Positions 40,554 to 49,414 of a stretch of DNA of 62,513 nucleotides are shown here, piece after piece; position 1 is the first letter of the stretch, and every line of letters begins with the position of its first letter. Under the pieces are notes generated by a model. That model saw only the letters and a list, made by a program, of their open reading frames with translations. It was not told the origin of the DNA and ran no database searches. Origin of the DNA: Bacillota bacterium (GTDB lineage Bacteria; Bacillota; Limnochordia; Darwinibacteriales; Darwinibacteriaceae); the NCBI GenBank assembly GCA_012838305.1, contig DUPN01000041.1:1-62513 (forward strand), written 5' to 3'. The translations under genes and the position numbers were made by a program.

Positions 40554-41594
40554 ATGCCCAAAAGTCTACAAGTGAACTTGAAACGGACCTGGCTGATTGT
40601 GGTCCGTTTTGTATTCCTGCTGGTGGTTGTGGTCAATCTCATCCTTGGCATTCTCATGGATATCGGCAACCGTCCACTGAGCTCTGATCCGGATGCTCCC
40701 AGCAAGGTTATTCGTGTTTCCCAGGGAATGAACGCCAGGCAGATTATTCAGCTTCTGGATGAAGAGGAAATTATAGCCAATCCGTCGCTGTTCCGCTTTG
40801 TCCTGACTGTGCAGGGGGCGGATCAGAGCCTTCAAGCCGGGACGTATCGTTTGAGTCCCCAGATGACGCCACTGGAAATCATCGAACGTTTGCGCTTAGG
40901 GCGGGTATACGCGATCCCCGTGGTCATTCCGGAAGGTTTTGAGATCAAACAGATTGCAGCAGTCTTGGCCGATAAAGGTTTAGCCGATGCCCAGCGTTTT
41001 GCTGCCTTGGCCTCCGACTTTCGGTTTGTGTTTGGGGACAATCCCCCCATTGAACTGCCCATCTCCTCTCTGGAAGGATACTTGTATCCTGATACATACT
41101 TTTTCCACGAGGGGCAGAGTGAGGAAGATCTCATTGTCCAAATGGTGGATCGTTATGTCGCAGTCGTTACAGAGGAAATAATCCCTCTGCTGGTAGACAG
41201 TCCCTTTTCCCTGCACGAGATAACCACCTTGGCCTCCATTGTGGAACGGGAGGTCATGGTAGACGAGGAACGCCCTATTGTCGCTTCAGTCTATCTCAAC
41301 CGCCTGGCCATTGATATGCCTCTGCAGGCCGATCCAACGGTCCGTTATGTGACGGCCGAAGAACGCCCCCAGGTGCTTTACCGTGATCTGGAGATTGAAT
41401 CGCCCTATAACACTTATCGCCATAGAGGTCTACCGCCGGGTCCCATCGGAAGCCCCGGGCTCGCTTCGATGCTGGCGGTATTGAACCCGGCTGAAACGGA
41501 CTATTTCTTCTTTGTAAGTCGCAGAGATGGTACCCATGAGTTTACCAAGACCTATAACGAACATCTTACCGCCAGGCGGCTCTTGGGTTACTAG
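40554..41594 (+). CDS. mltG: Endolytic murein transglycosylase MltG
   Basis: Cuts nascent peptidoglycan strands at the membrane and sets glycan chain length. The 346-residue protein has one N-terminal TM (VVRFVFLLVVVVNLILGILM), a LysM-like subdomain, then the YceG domain. The catalytic glutamate is in ASIVEREV near residue 231, followed by the LQADPTVRY motif. Together with ireB it forms an envelope theme in this cluster. Confidence 0.94.
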   Translation: MPKSLQVNLKRTWLIVVRFVFLLVVVVNLILGILMDIGNRPLSSDPDAPSKVIRVSQGMNARQIIQLLDEEEIIANPSLFRFVLTVQGADQSLQAGTYRLSPQMTPLEIIERLRLGRVYAIPVVIPEGFEIKQIAAVLADKGLADAQRFAALASDFRFVFGDNPPIELPISSLEGYLYPDTYFFHEGQSEEDLIVQMVDRYVAVVTEEIIPLLVDSPFSLHEITTLASIVEREVMVDEERPIVASVYLNRLAIDMPLQADPTVRYVTAEERPQVLYRDLEIESPYNTYRHRGLPPGPIGSPGLASMLAVLNPAETDYFFFVSRRDGTHEFTKTYNEHLTARRLLGY

Positions 41595-41607
41595 AGGGGG
41601 TTAAACA

Positions 41608-42825
41608 GTGAAGATTCCAGAGATTCTGGCCCCAGCTGGCAATATGGAAAAGGCCATCGTGGCCATGGAGTATGGGGCCGATGCCCTATATTTGTCAGGT
41701 AAAGCCTTCGGTATGCGAGCGAAGGCGGGCAACTTCAGTTTGCAGGAGTTACAGGCTGTCCTGGCGATCGCCCACGAGCGTGGGGTTAAAGTCTACGTTA
41801 CGGTGAATATTTTCGCCCATAATGACCACATTGACTCGCTTCCGAAGTACTTGGCTAAATTGGAAGACCTGCAGGTGGACGGTTTGATTGTAGCCGATGT
41901 GGGGGTGATGGCCTTAGCCAAGGAGTATGCCCCGAGCCTTCCTCTGCACCTGAGTACCCAGGCCAACACGGTCAATTACCGGGCTGCAAAGTTCTGGGAG
42001 GAACTTGGTATTGCGCGCTTGGTGATGGCCCGGGAGTTGACCAGGGACGAGATCGCCAGAGTACGCCGGGAAACGCAGGCTGAAATTGAGGTTTTTGTCC
42101 ATGGAGCCATGTGCATGGCCTATTCAGGACGCTGTTTGCTGAGCAATGTCTTGACCGGCCGCGATGCCAACCTGGGCGAATGCGCCCAGAGCTGTCGTTG
42201 GCGCTATGCTGTGATGGAAGAGAAACGGCCAGGCCAGTACATGCCCATTGAAGAAGATCAAGGCGGCACCCACATCTTCAATTCGAAGGACCTGCGTTTA
42301 GTGGAGTATATTCCCGATCTAGTGCAGATCGGTGTGGATAGCCTGAAAATCGAGGGTCGCATGAAGAGCTCCTACTATGTAGCCACTGTGGTTCGAGCCT
42401 ACCGCCAAGCCTTGGATCTCTATGCCTCCGATCCCGCAAACTATATCTTGCCCCAAGAGCTTTTGGAGGAGTTGGACAAGGTCAGTCACCGCCCATATTA
42501 TTCCGGTTTCTTTGTGCCGTCCGAGGTAGGTATCCATCGGCCCACCGGCTCCTATATCAGAGCCTATGATGTGGTGGGACTGGTGGAGAGTTATGATTCG
42601 AAGAGGGGCGAAGCAGTCGTGGCTGTACGTAATCGCCTCAGCCTTGGTGATGAGGTGGAAGTCATGCAGCCTCTTGGGGATGTGTTCAAACATCAGCTTA
42701 AGCAGATGGCGAAGGCAGATACGGGAGAGTTTCTGGCTCAAGCCCATGCCAATTATAGGGTGTGCATTCCCATGAATCCAGTGAAACCCTATTCGATGTT
42801 GCGCATTCGCAGCGTCGAAGACTAA
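41608..42825 (+). CDS. U32 family peptidase-like protein (TrhP/YrrO type)
   Basis: A 405-residue U32-family protein. The signature VHGAMCMAYSGRCLLSN and the cysteine cluster ending ECAQSCRWRY are present. Several members (TrhP, YrrN/YrrO) act in prephenate-dependent tRNA U34 5-hydroxylation rather than as proteases, so that role is likely. GTG 41608 has AGAGGGGGT upstream. Only one U32 gene is present, where Bacillus has two in tandem. Confidence 0.9.
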   Translation: MKIPEILAPAGNMEKAIVAMEYGADALYLSGKAFGMRAKAGNFSLQELQAVLAIAHERGVKVYVTVNIFAHNDHIDSLPKYLAKLEDLQVDGLIVADVGVMALAKEYAPSLPLHLSTQANTVNYRAAKFWEELGIARLVMARELTRDEIARVRRETQAEIEVFVHGAMCMAYSGRCLLSNVLTGRDANLGECAQSCRWRYAVMEEKRPGQYMPIEEDQGGTHIFNSKDLRLVEYIPDLVQIGVDSLKIEGRMKSSYYVATVVRAYRQALDLYASDPANYILPQELLEELDKVSHRPYYSGFFVPSEVGIHRPTGSYIRAYDVVGLVESYDSKRGEAVVAVRNRLSLGDEVEVMQPLGDVFKHQLKQMAKADTGEFLAQAHANYRVCIPMNPVKPYSMLRIRSVED

Positions 42826-42854
42826 ACCGAGGCCCTGTGCTCTCGGTCTTTTTT
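42826..42854 (+). terminator. Terminator after the U32 gene
   Basis: ACCGAG (42826-42831) pairs with CTCGGT (42842-42847), followed by CTTTTTT. Confidence 0.88.
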
Positions 42855-42870
42855 AAAGGATGTGCTTCTG

Positions 42871-44229
42871 ATGACCAATTGGCAAGTGGGACAGGAACAT
42901 GTGATGGAAATAACGGGGTTATCCCATGAAGCTACAGGAGTGGGACGCATCGATGGGCGTGTTGTCTTTGTACCCGAGACGATTCCCGGTGATCGAGCCT
43001 TGGTACGCCTCGTTCACCTCAAAAAAAGCTTAGGCTTCGGCGAGATGGTGGATCTTCTTAGAGAGTCGCCCCAGCGCAAAGAACGCAGTTGCCCCCATGC
43101 CTTAACCTGTGGAGGCTGCCAGTTGCAGCATATGGACTATGCAGCGCAACTTAGCTGGAAGAGGCAGCAGGTGGTCAGCGCCATGGAGCGGATTGGTGGG
43201 CTCAATGTGGAAGTGCTGCCGGTATTGGGTATGGAGAAGCCCTACTGCTATAGAAACAAAGCCCAATTACCCCTGGGTGAAGTCCAAGGCGAGTTGGTGA
43301 TGGGTTTCTTTCGGAAGGGCAGTCATGACATTGTGGATCTTGAAAGCTGCGAGATCCAGCATCCCTTGCTTACAAGGCTGGCCCTCGTGTTGAAAAGAAC
43401 CTTGAAGGAGCTTGAGGTGGAACCCTATGACGAGATCAACCATGTTGGTCTTCTGCGCCACGCCGTACTCAGAGTGAGTTTCTCTGAAGAGACGTTGATG
43501 CTGGTCTTGGTGACCCGTACAGCGCACTTTCCAGCCAGAACCGAACTCATCCACCGTTTGACCCAAGAGGTTCCAGAACTCGTGAGTGTTGCCCATAATG
43601 TGAACCCCGGTGTTACCAATGTGATCTTGGGGCCGCAAACGAGGGTTGTGTGGGGCGAGCCTTACCTGATGGATTCCATCGGACATGTTCAATACGCCAT
43701 TTCTCCAGGGTCGTTCTTTCAGGTCAATCCCAAGCAGACCAAAGTACTTTACGATTTGGTCCGCGAGAAGATGCAACTTGACGGAGGCGAGACCCTTTTC
43801 GATCTCTATTGCGGCGCTGGTACCATCGGCCTCTACCTCGCATCCCAGGTTAAAGCGGTCCTTGGGGTGGAGACATTTGCTAGAGCAGTGCATGATGCCC
43901 GTTATAATGCCAGGCTCAACCGCATTCAAAACGCACAGTTCTATCAGGGAAAGGCGGAAGATGTGCTCCCGAAGCTTCTTCGGCTGCATGGCCCCATCGA
44001 TGGGGTCATCTTGGATCCTCCCCGCAAGGGCTGTGAGCGATCGCTGTTGGAAACGTTGATTGAGGCAGAGATCCCCGCCATTGTCTATGTCTCCTGCAAT
44101 CCCGCCACACTGGCCAGGGATCTGGCCCGTTTAGCTTCAGGGGGCTACACCGTCGGCCACGTTCAACCGGTGGACATGTTTCCCTGGACGAGGCATGTTG
44201 AGTGCGTGGCATTGATTACCAGACTGTAA
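42871..44229 (+). CDS. rlmD: 23S rRNA (uracil-5-)-methyltransferase, RlmD/RlmCD family
   Basis: A TrmA-family SAM-dependent RNA m5U methyltransferase, 452 residues. Order: TRAM domain, [4Fe-4S] cysteines (CPHALTCGGCQL), then the Rossmann domain with LYCGAGTIGLYLA, DPPRKGC and the catalytic cysteine in YVSCNPATLARDL. ATG 42871 follows AAAGGA by ten bases. The last 40 bases include a direct repeat also found 1.9 kb downstream, so this 3' end looks like an integration site. Confidence 0.93.
   Translation: MTNWQVGQEHVMEITGLSHEATGVGRIDGRVVFVPETIPGDRALVRLVHLKKSLGFGEMVDLLRESPQRKERSCPHALTCGGCQLQHMDYAAQLSWKRQQVVSAMERIGGLNVEVLPVLGMEKPYCYRNKAQLPLGEVQGELVMGFFRKGSHDIVDLESCEIQHPLLTRLALVLKRTLKELEVEPYDEINHVGLLRHAVLRVSFSEETLMLVLVTRTAHFPARTELIHRLTQEVPELVSVAHNVNPGVTNVILGPQTRVVWGEPYLMDSIGHVQYAISPGSFFQVNPKQTKVLYDLVREKMQLDGGETLFDLYCGAGTIGLYLASQVKAVLGVETFARAVHDARYNARLNRIQNAQFYQGKAEDVLPKLLRLHGPIDGVILDPPRKGCERSLLETLIEAEIPAIVYVSCNPATLARDLARLASGGYTVGHVQPVDMFPWTRHVECVALITRL
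44189..44209 (+). repeat. 21-bp direct repeat, copy 1 (candidate attL) in rlmD 3' end
   Basis: Identical over 21 bp to 46099-46119 (core GGCATGTTGAGTGCGTGG). It encodes the TRHVECV end of RlmD. Flanking bases differ on both sides, so identity stops exactly at the repeat. Confidence 0.8.
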
Positions 44230-44496
44230 GCCATGATATTGCTGCATTACATTTTAAATCGTCTACTCGACCTAAAGCACCAAAATGAGTACATGGGAAC
44301 ATCGAAGGTGTATTTTTGGGGAATATTTTGCCCAAAACTAGGTAGGGTTGAGTTGACAGATTAGATAACACATGGGTTGGGGAGACAGGATGGATGTCGA
44401 TTGTAACGAAATAAAGAATGCAGGTCCTGAACCTATACGCGTATATTGGGGTATGGATTATGGTGAATAGTGGAGAATCAGAGTGAGGGGTACAAT

Positions 44497-45414
44497 GTGG
44501 GGAAAATTGATAGACTATATGCTATGACCGTATATTTGCTGAACAATGGCAAAGCCTCGTCACGCGAGCTTTCCCAAAAATTCGAAGTGTCAGTTCGTAC
44601 AATTCAACGCGATATAGACGCGTTATGCCAAGCTGGGATTCCCATAGTGGCGGAGACCGGAGTACACGGAGGTTATTATCTTGCGGAGAATTTCCGCATG
44701 GATGCCCATCTAGCAACAGACGAAGATTACTCATTTATCCTTACTGCCCTCAAGGGATTTCATTCTGCAATGAATAGTCCCAGAATTAACGCAACACTGG
44801 AAAAAGTAGCCTCGCTAACGAGAAATTCGGATAACGGAATAATTCTTGATTTTTCAGTATTGCGTGAGGGTGATCATCAGCTTCTGCAAATATTCCAAGA
44901 TGCTATAAAGAGAAAAAATCCTGTCAGCTTTGAGTATACAAATGCAGACAACATTACACGAATGCATACCGTTGAACCGATAGCCGTCGTATACCGGTGG
45001 TATTCCTGGTACTTGCTTGCTTATTCGGTTGTTAAGAACGATTACAGAACATATAAACTCACTAGGATGACAAGTGCCAAAATAATCGATGCTGCTTTTA
45101 CAGAAGAGCACAAAAGCGCTGAGGAAATACTGAATGAAAACGATAATAAGATGCCTCCCAAGCATACTGAAATAATCGCGCACTGCAAATCGGAGGCGCG
45201 TGCCAAGGCCATTGAGTATCTTAACGGTATTATTACTTGTGAATATGACAATAAAGATTGTGATATGAAACTGTATGTCATTGAAAATGAGCACTTATGG
45301 TTTGGAATGCTGTTATCGCTTGGTGATGGGATTGAGATTAAGGCACCAGAGCATATCAGGAATCGTGTGCTTGAATCGGCGAAAGAAATAATTGCCCTGT
45401 ATCAAAAACTATGA
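44497..45414 (+). CDS. WYL-domain HTH transcriptional regulator
   Basis: A 305-residue regulator of the DeoR/HTH_11-WYL type: an N-terminal winged helix (RELSQKFEVSVRTIQRDIDAL) followed by a GVHGGYYL wing and a WYL domain near 150-220. GTG 44497 has GTGAGGGG six bases upstream; GTG 44470 is the longer alternative. The gene is visibly AT-richer than its core neighbours and uses many AAT/ATA/AAA codons, suggesting transfer. The 240 bp upstream has only a TTTTGGG/CCCAAAA inverted repeat (44314-44337). Confidence 0.88.
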   Translation: MGKIDRLYAMTVYLLNNGKASSRELSQKFEVSVRTIQRDIDALCQAGIPIVAETGVHGGYYLAENFRMDAHLATDEDYSFILTALKGFHSAMNSPRINATLEKVASLTRNSDNGIILDFSVLREGDHQLLQIFQDAIKRKNPVSFEYTNADNITRMHTVEPIAVVYRWYSWYLLAYSVVKNDYRTYKLTRMTSAKIIDAAFTEEHKSAEEILNENDNKMPPKHTEIIAHCKSEARAKAIEYLNGIITCEYDNKDCDMKLYVIENEHLWFGMLLSLGDGIEIKAPEHIRNRVLESAKEIIALYQKL

Positions 45415-45481
45415 CATACTGCTGTCGTAGTTTCTCCGTTACAATTAACCTATAAAAATAAAGCAACGGAGGAAATGACCT

Positions 45482-45847
45482 ATGGCTAATATCAAAAGAT
45501 ATCATGTAAACGAAGCAAACGCATGGTCAGAAGTGGTGGAGGCTGGAGATTTTGTGTTTTTGAATTTCTGTGTAGGAAATGTTGGACAATCTGTTGAAGC
45601 ACAGATACATGGTGCATTGGATGATATGGAACATCATCTAAAAGAGATTGGTTTGACTTTGGAATCTGTGGTTAAGGTAGATGTTTTATTAAGAGACGCA
45701 TGGTATATACCTATCATGGAAAAGGTTTTTAGAGAACGTTTCGCTGGTAAATATCCCGCAAGAAAAACCATCCAGACAGATTTTGCACATTTTGGTGGTC
45801 TAGATGGGCTTCATGCACAAATTGATGCAATTGCGTATAAAAAATAG
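45482..45847 (+). CDS. RidA family protein
   Basis: A 121-residue RidA/YjgF-fold protein. Classical members hydrolyse reactive enamines and imines. The family arginine appears in YPARKTIQ, and the GLDGLHAQIDAIAY end is typical in position. The sequence diverges from true RidA, so activity is unsure. ATG 45482 has ACGGAGG upstream, and a CTCCGTT/AACGGAG inverted repeat lies between it and the WYL gene. It is AT-rich like that gene, probably co-transferred and regulated by it. Confidence 0.83.
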   Translation: MANIKRYHVNEANAWSEVVEAGDFVFLNFCVGNVGQSVEAQIHGALDDMEHHLKEIGLTLESVVKVDVLLRDAWYIPIMEKVFRERFAGKYPARKTIQTDFAHFGGLDGLHAQIDAIAYKK

Positions 45848-45986
45848 GCTGCAAATTATAGCGGCGGCCTTTTGAATGAAGCAGATGTCTGGATAACCGG
45901 GTTGCTGCCAAGATCTATGTTAATCCTTTATCGCGGCAGACTGGACGTATATCAAATGGAGGTTTGCTCGTTGCCCAATTGCCTAA

Positions 45987-46119
45987 TTGATATGTTCCCT
46001 TGAACCGTCGTTTTCAAAAATGACCTCAAAACCCATTGACATGTTTCCTCGAACAGATACTGTAAAAAAACAGCCCACAGACATCAATTCCATCCACTCG
46101 AGGCATGTTGAGTGCGTGG
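45987..46119 (+). repeat. Tandem fragments resembling rlmD 3' ends
   Basis: Two 20-bp segments, ATTGATATGTTCCCTTGAAC (45987-46006) and ATTGACATGTTTCCTCGAAC (46036-46055), match each other at 17 of 20 bases. Both resemble the rlmD segment encoding VDMFPWT (about 44171-44188). The perfect copy 2 of the 21-bp direct repeat follows at 46099-46119. Together they look like successive remnants of rlmD 3' ends, as left by repeated site-specific insertions. Confidence 0.6.
46099..46119 (+). repeat. 21-bp direct repeat, copy 2 (candidate attR)
   Basis: Perfect copy of 44189-44209. Between the two copies lie the AT-rich WYL and RidA genes and no recognisable integrase. Confidence 0.8.
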
Positions 46120-46173
46120 TGAATATACCGGTACGGCGGAGCCGCGGGTCCGGCCGAGACTGGGCCAGCAGTC

Positions 46174-46786
46174 CGGACCCAACTGAGCCATTAGCTCGTA
46201 TCCCTTAGATGTTCGCCCCTTCCAAAGGCCTCACGCATTGAATATTACGCTGGCTATTTGAGATCTATCAATCCGTTTGAGTTGAGCCACTCAGCTACGC
46301 CCCTATGGCAAACCGGACAAGGTATAGATGGTCTTCCCTACATGGGGTTTCCACGGCTATGAGCATGAGTACGGCTTCCTCCAGTGCTAACCGGGCTGGA
46401 GAACTGACTACTAGTGTACTGCGTCGTCTACACGATGATACCGCTCCAGTGAGTCAGGTAATCCCTTAATTGGAGGGTGATTGCGCCCTAACAGGACTGA
46501 GCAAAGGAGCCGCATCACCTCGATTAAGCCCTATGCTGGGATGTCCCGCCGGGTGGAGGGTGTCTAGCAGACTTTGAAGTCGGATCACCTGCCCCGTATG
46601 CCTCGATCTGTTCTCGAGGTTTATGCGCTATGTGTGGATGCGTTGGCACCCGACGCTTCTGTCCATCGCGCTGATGTACAAGTACATGGAACCAACCGAG
46701 TGGCACAGTAGGAGTCGGAACGGCGGATCAGTGTCCCCTGGAATGGTGGCTCAATCATGGCCGGACTGGTGGCTCAATTGGGTCCG
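46174..46786. mobile_element. IS21-like relic bounded by inverted repeats
   Basis: CGGACCCAACTGAGCCA (46174-46190) is the inverted complement of TGGCTCAATTGGGTCCG (46770-46786) at 16 of 17 positions. The right end also holds three spaced repeats of the GGAAtGGTGGcTCAat type (about 46717, 46740, 46763; period about 23), the multiple terminal repeats seen in IS21-type elements. The 0.6 kb interior has no intact transposase and many stops, so it is a relic or a nonautonomous derivative. The family name is inference from the ends. Confidence 0.6.
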
Positions 46787-47208
46787 TAATACTCGGTTGG
46801 ATGTTTGTGTAGAATGAGCAGAGCATAAAATGAATTGGTCTGAAAAACAAGCGAAAATTATGCAAGCTACCCTACGATTATGATTTCGTAGAGTGGCCTG
46901 CTTGTTTTTATTCGTAAGCATCAAAGTAACCACACTTAGAGTCTCCTCTGCAATGATGAGATAATGAGTCCATCATGGCAAGGGAGTGATGCATATTCCG
47001 GTAAGAAAAGATCACTGTCACGGAGATACAAGGCCACTCTAGCGGGGTAAGAAGACCACGTTCACGTGTTCCAAGGCCATTTGGCCAAGACCCACAACAG
47101 TCTTGATGTCACGTGCAGTGCCTGTGCTGAGAGTCAAGGGGTCAGGTTGGCTGTACGTAATACCTATGACGAGCAAAAGAGGGACAAGCATGCCGAAAAA
47201 CACGCAAG
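46787..47208. other. Island spacer without a recognisable gene
   Basis: Only a long inverted repeat stands out: AAAAACAAGC (about 46843-46852) with GCTTGTTTTT (about 46900-46909), and an inner CTACGA/TCGTAG pair, ending in a T-rich run like a terminator. Short open frames on both strands lack ribosome sites. I see nothing else. Confidence 0.5.
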
Positions 47209-47704
47209 ATGCTGAGCGACTTTGGGGCGCCCCAGATCCAGTCACTGATGAGATGGATTGAAACTCAGAGCAAGACAACGCTAGCCCATTGGGCCTTGGA
47301 CCATTCTCCCGCTATGGCTGAAGGAATAGCCACATGATCACCGTCCCCTAGATGCACTATATGCGGCTGGCCAATGGCTGTCCTGGGAAGTAAGACTGTA
47401 GCAGGCCAAAACAGCAATACTTGCCTGCCACGCCTCGGCACGTGAGGCTGAGGGAAATCCTATGGCGCAAGCGGCGGCGAGGGCCATTGGTCAATCCGCA
47501 TCCACTATCCATTCGGCACGGCATTGTATCGGGCTGGCCTTTTACGGCGCTTTAGCAGTGGCCTATGACCAACTCGGGACGGATGCGCCGTGGGGGCAGA
47601 TTGAAGGACTCGCCGCTGAAGAATGTAGGCGCATGTTTGAAGCACTGCAAGCCGTTGCGGTGCTGGACGAACCAAACCCGGCGAAAATTGACTGGAAATT
47701 TTGA
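47209..47704 (+). pseudogene. Broken putative immunity protein gene (Imm-5 type)
   Basis: Conserved protein fragments occur in order but in different frames. From ATG 47209: MLSDFGAPQIQSLMRWIETQ and TLAHWALDHS, ending at TGA 47335. After a frameshift: HDHRPLDALYAAGQWLSWEV to a TAG at 47399. Past that stop, in the same frame: QAKTAILACHASAREAEGNP, AQAAARAIGQSASTIHSARH and GTDAPW to NPAKIDWKF at 47704. An intact homologue would be one continuous protein of about 170-180 residues. Similarity to the putative-immunity-protein family is from memory. Confidence 0.8.
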
Positions 47705-47750
47705 CCATTCTCCATCGGAGGACTATCTAAGGAGGTTGCGTGACTAAGCT

Positions 47751-48116
47751 ATGGATATAAAGAAGGTTACATCAAATGGGAGAGATATCGCCCTTGTAAA
47801 CTGTGATGAGGTTATAATCTCGGATGTGCAGTCCGCACTTGATCTTGTGATGTCCGTCTATTATGAAACAGGGAGCCATTCTATGGTGATAAATAAAGAA
47901 GCGATAACCTCGGACTTCTTCGTTTTAAGTACACGGATTGCCGGGGCGATCCTGCAGAAGTTCATCACGTATCAGTTTAAGTTGGCGATTGTAGGTGATT
48001 TTTCCGGTTACACAAGCCAGCCGCTGAAAGACTTTATCTCGGAAAGCAATAGGGGACGAGACATCTTTTTTGTATCCTCTGAAGAGGATGCCATTGGGAA
48101 GCTGAGCAGAGTATAG
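47751..48116 (+). CDS. DUF4180 protein
   Basis: A 121-residue protein with the DUF4180 pattern (EVIISDVQSALDLVMSVYYE, TSDFFVLSTRIAGAILQKF, KLAIVGDFSGYTSQPLKDFI). Function unknown. AAGGAGG lies 15 bases upstream of ATG 47751, an unusually long gap; a three-codon frame (TTG CGT GAC TAA) sits in between. It is AT-richer than core genes and belongs to the accessory island. Confidence 0.82.
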   Translation: MDIKKVTSNGRDIALVNCDEVIISDVQSALDLVMSVYYETGSHSMVINKEAITSDFFVLSTRIAGAILQKFITYQFKLAIVGDFSGYTSQPLKDFISESNRGRDIFFVSSEEDAIGKLSRV

Positions 48117-48177
48117 AGGAAGAACACAGAGGAGCGTACGGGCATAGAGGAGTAGGGCTTGGAAAGAGGCGGATATA

Positions 48178-49299
48178 ATGAAACTGGGCCTGATTATCAA
48201 TCCCATTGCAGGAATGGGTGGACGGGTTGGTTTGAAGGGTACTGATGGAGCTGAGATTTTGGAGCAGGCTTTAAGCTTGGGTGCAGTACCTGAAGCAAGG
48301 ATTAAAGCGAAGCAAGCTCTGGCAGAATTGTTGCCCCTCCAATCCAAATTGAAGATCTTGACCTACCCGGGGGCCATGGGGCAGGACGTAGCAGAAGAAT
48401 TAGGTTTCCAGGCGCTTGTCGTGGGCGAGATGGGGACTCCAACTACAGCAGAGGATACGGTGGCAGCGGCTAAAAGGATGTTAGAGCAGGAGGTCGATTT
48501 GCTGTGTTTTGCCGGCGGCGATGGTACTGCCCGTGACATTGCTGCCGTGATCCAGACCTCCCTTCCTGTCTTGGGTATTCCAGCTGGGGTGAAAATACAT
48601 TCCGGGGTTTTTGCTATTCATCCACAGGCGGCAGGAAAGCTGATTCGCAGGTTCTTCTCCGGTGAGAAGCTGGAACTCGTTGATGGGGAAGTGATGGACA
48701 TCGACGAAGAGGCCTTTCGAGCAGGAGTTGTCACAACGAGGCTTTACGGTTTGATGAGAATCCCTCTAGCTCCTTCGCTCGTTCAAATGACCAAGTCTGG
48801 GGGTAAGGCACCAGAGCGGGAGATTTTGCTGGGTATGGCCGAGCGGATTGTGGAGGAGATGGCGGATCATCCTGAAACTCTTTACATCATCGGTTCTGGC
48901 AGCTCGCTTGCTCCCATTATGGAGATCTTGGACCTGCCAAACAGCCTGCTCGGAATTGATGTAGTGCGTAATCTGCAGTTGGTGGCCCAGGATGTGAATG
49001 AACAACGAATTCTTGACCTGATCCGAGGCGAACCGGCGAAAATCATCGTTACAGTTATTGGCAACCAAGGCTATGTTTTTGGTCGTGGAAATCAACAAAT
49101 TAGTGCCGAGGTAGTCAAAGAGGTGGGCAAGGAGAACATTCTGATTGTGGCAACTCGCAAGAAAATTGAAGCTCTGCAAGGGCGCCCTCTGCTGGTCGAT
49201 ACCGGCGATGAGGGGGTTAACTCGCTGTTTGATGGTTATATAAGGGTGATCACCAGCTATAGTACGGAGCTCACTGCGAGAATTAGAGGCTTAGTGTAA
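48178..49299 (+). CDS. ATP-NAD kinase family protein (AcoX-like)
   Basis: A 373-residue protein of the NAD kinase/diacylglycerol kinase-like fold. It starts LGLIINPIAGMGGRVGLKGTDG and has the nucleotide motif CFAGGDGTARDI. It is longer than housekeeping NAD kinase and resembles AcoX-type proteins, whose substrate is not established. Core-like base composition returns here, marking the right edge of the island. Confidence 0.85.
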   Translation: MKLGLIINPIAGMGGRVGLKGTDGAEILEQALSLGAVPEARIKAKQALAELLPLQSKLKILTYPGAMGQDVAEELGFQALVVGEMGTPTTAEDTVAAAKRMLEQEVDLLCFAGGDGTARDIAAVIQTSLPVLGIPAGVKIHSGVFAIHPQAAGKLIRRFFSGEKLELVDGEVMDIDEEAFRAGVVTTRLYGLMRIPLAPSLVQMTKSGGKAPEREILLGMAERIVEEMADHPETLYIIGSGSSLAPIMEILDLPNSLLGIDVVRNLQLVAQDVNEQRILDLIRGEPAKIIVTVIGNQGYVFGRGNQQISAEVVKEVGKENILIVATRKKIEALQGRPLLVDTGDEGVNSLFDGYIRVITSYSTELTARIRGLV

Positions 49300-49414
49300 G
49301 AGATGCCCGCCTAAATGCAGAGGCGAGCTACTCTCTGGGTATAGAATGCCGGCTCAGCAGACCCTTGGATGAGGATCGGGCCATGGACTTGCTCACCAGG
49401 GAAATACTGCTGGA

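Noticed and set aside
44341-44384. TTGACA at 44353 as the WYL gene promoter
   Set aside because: No acceptable -10 hexamer lies 16-18 bp downstream.
46524-46706. Short frames on both strands inside the IS-like relic
   Set aside because: No transposase motif and no ribosome site; the interior has many stops in all frames.
47039-47278. Minus-strand frame of 79 codons with a hydrophobic stretch
   Set aside because: It is antisense to the immunity-protein pseudogene at one end, lacks a ribosome site and matches no family I know.
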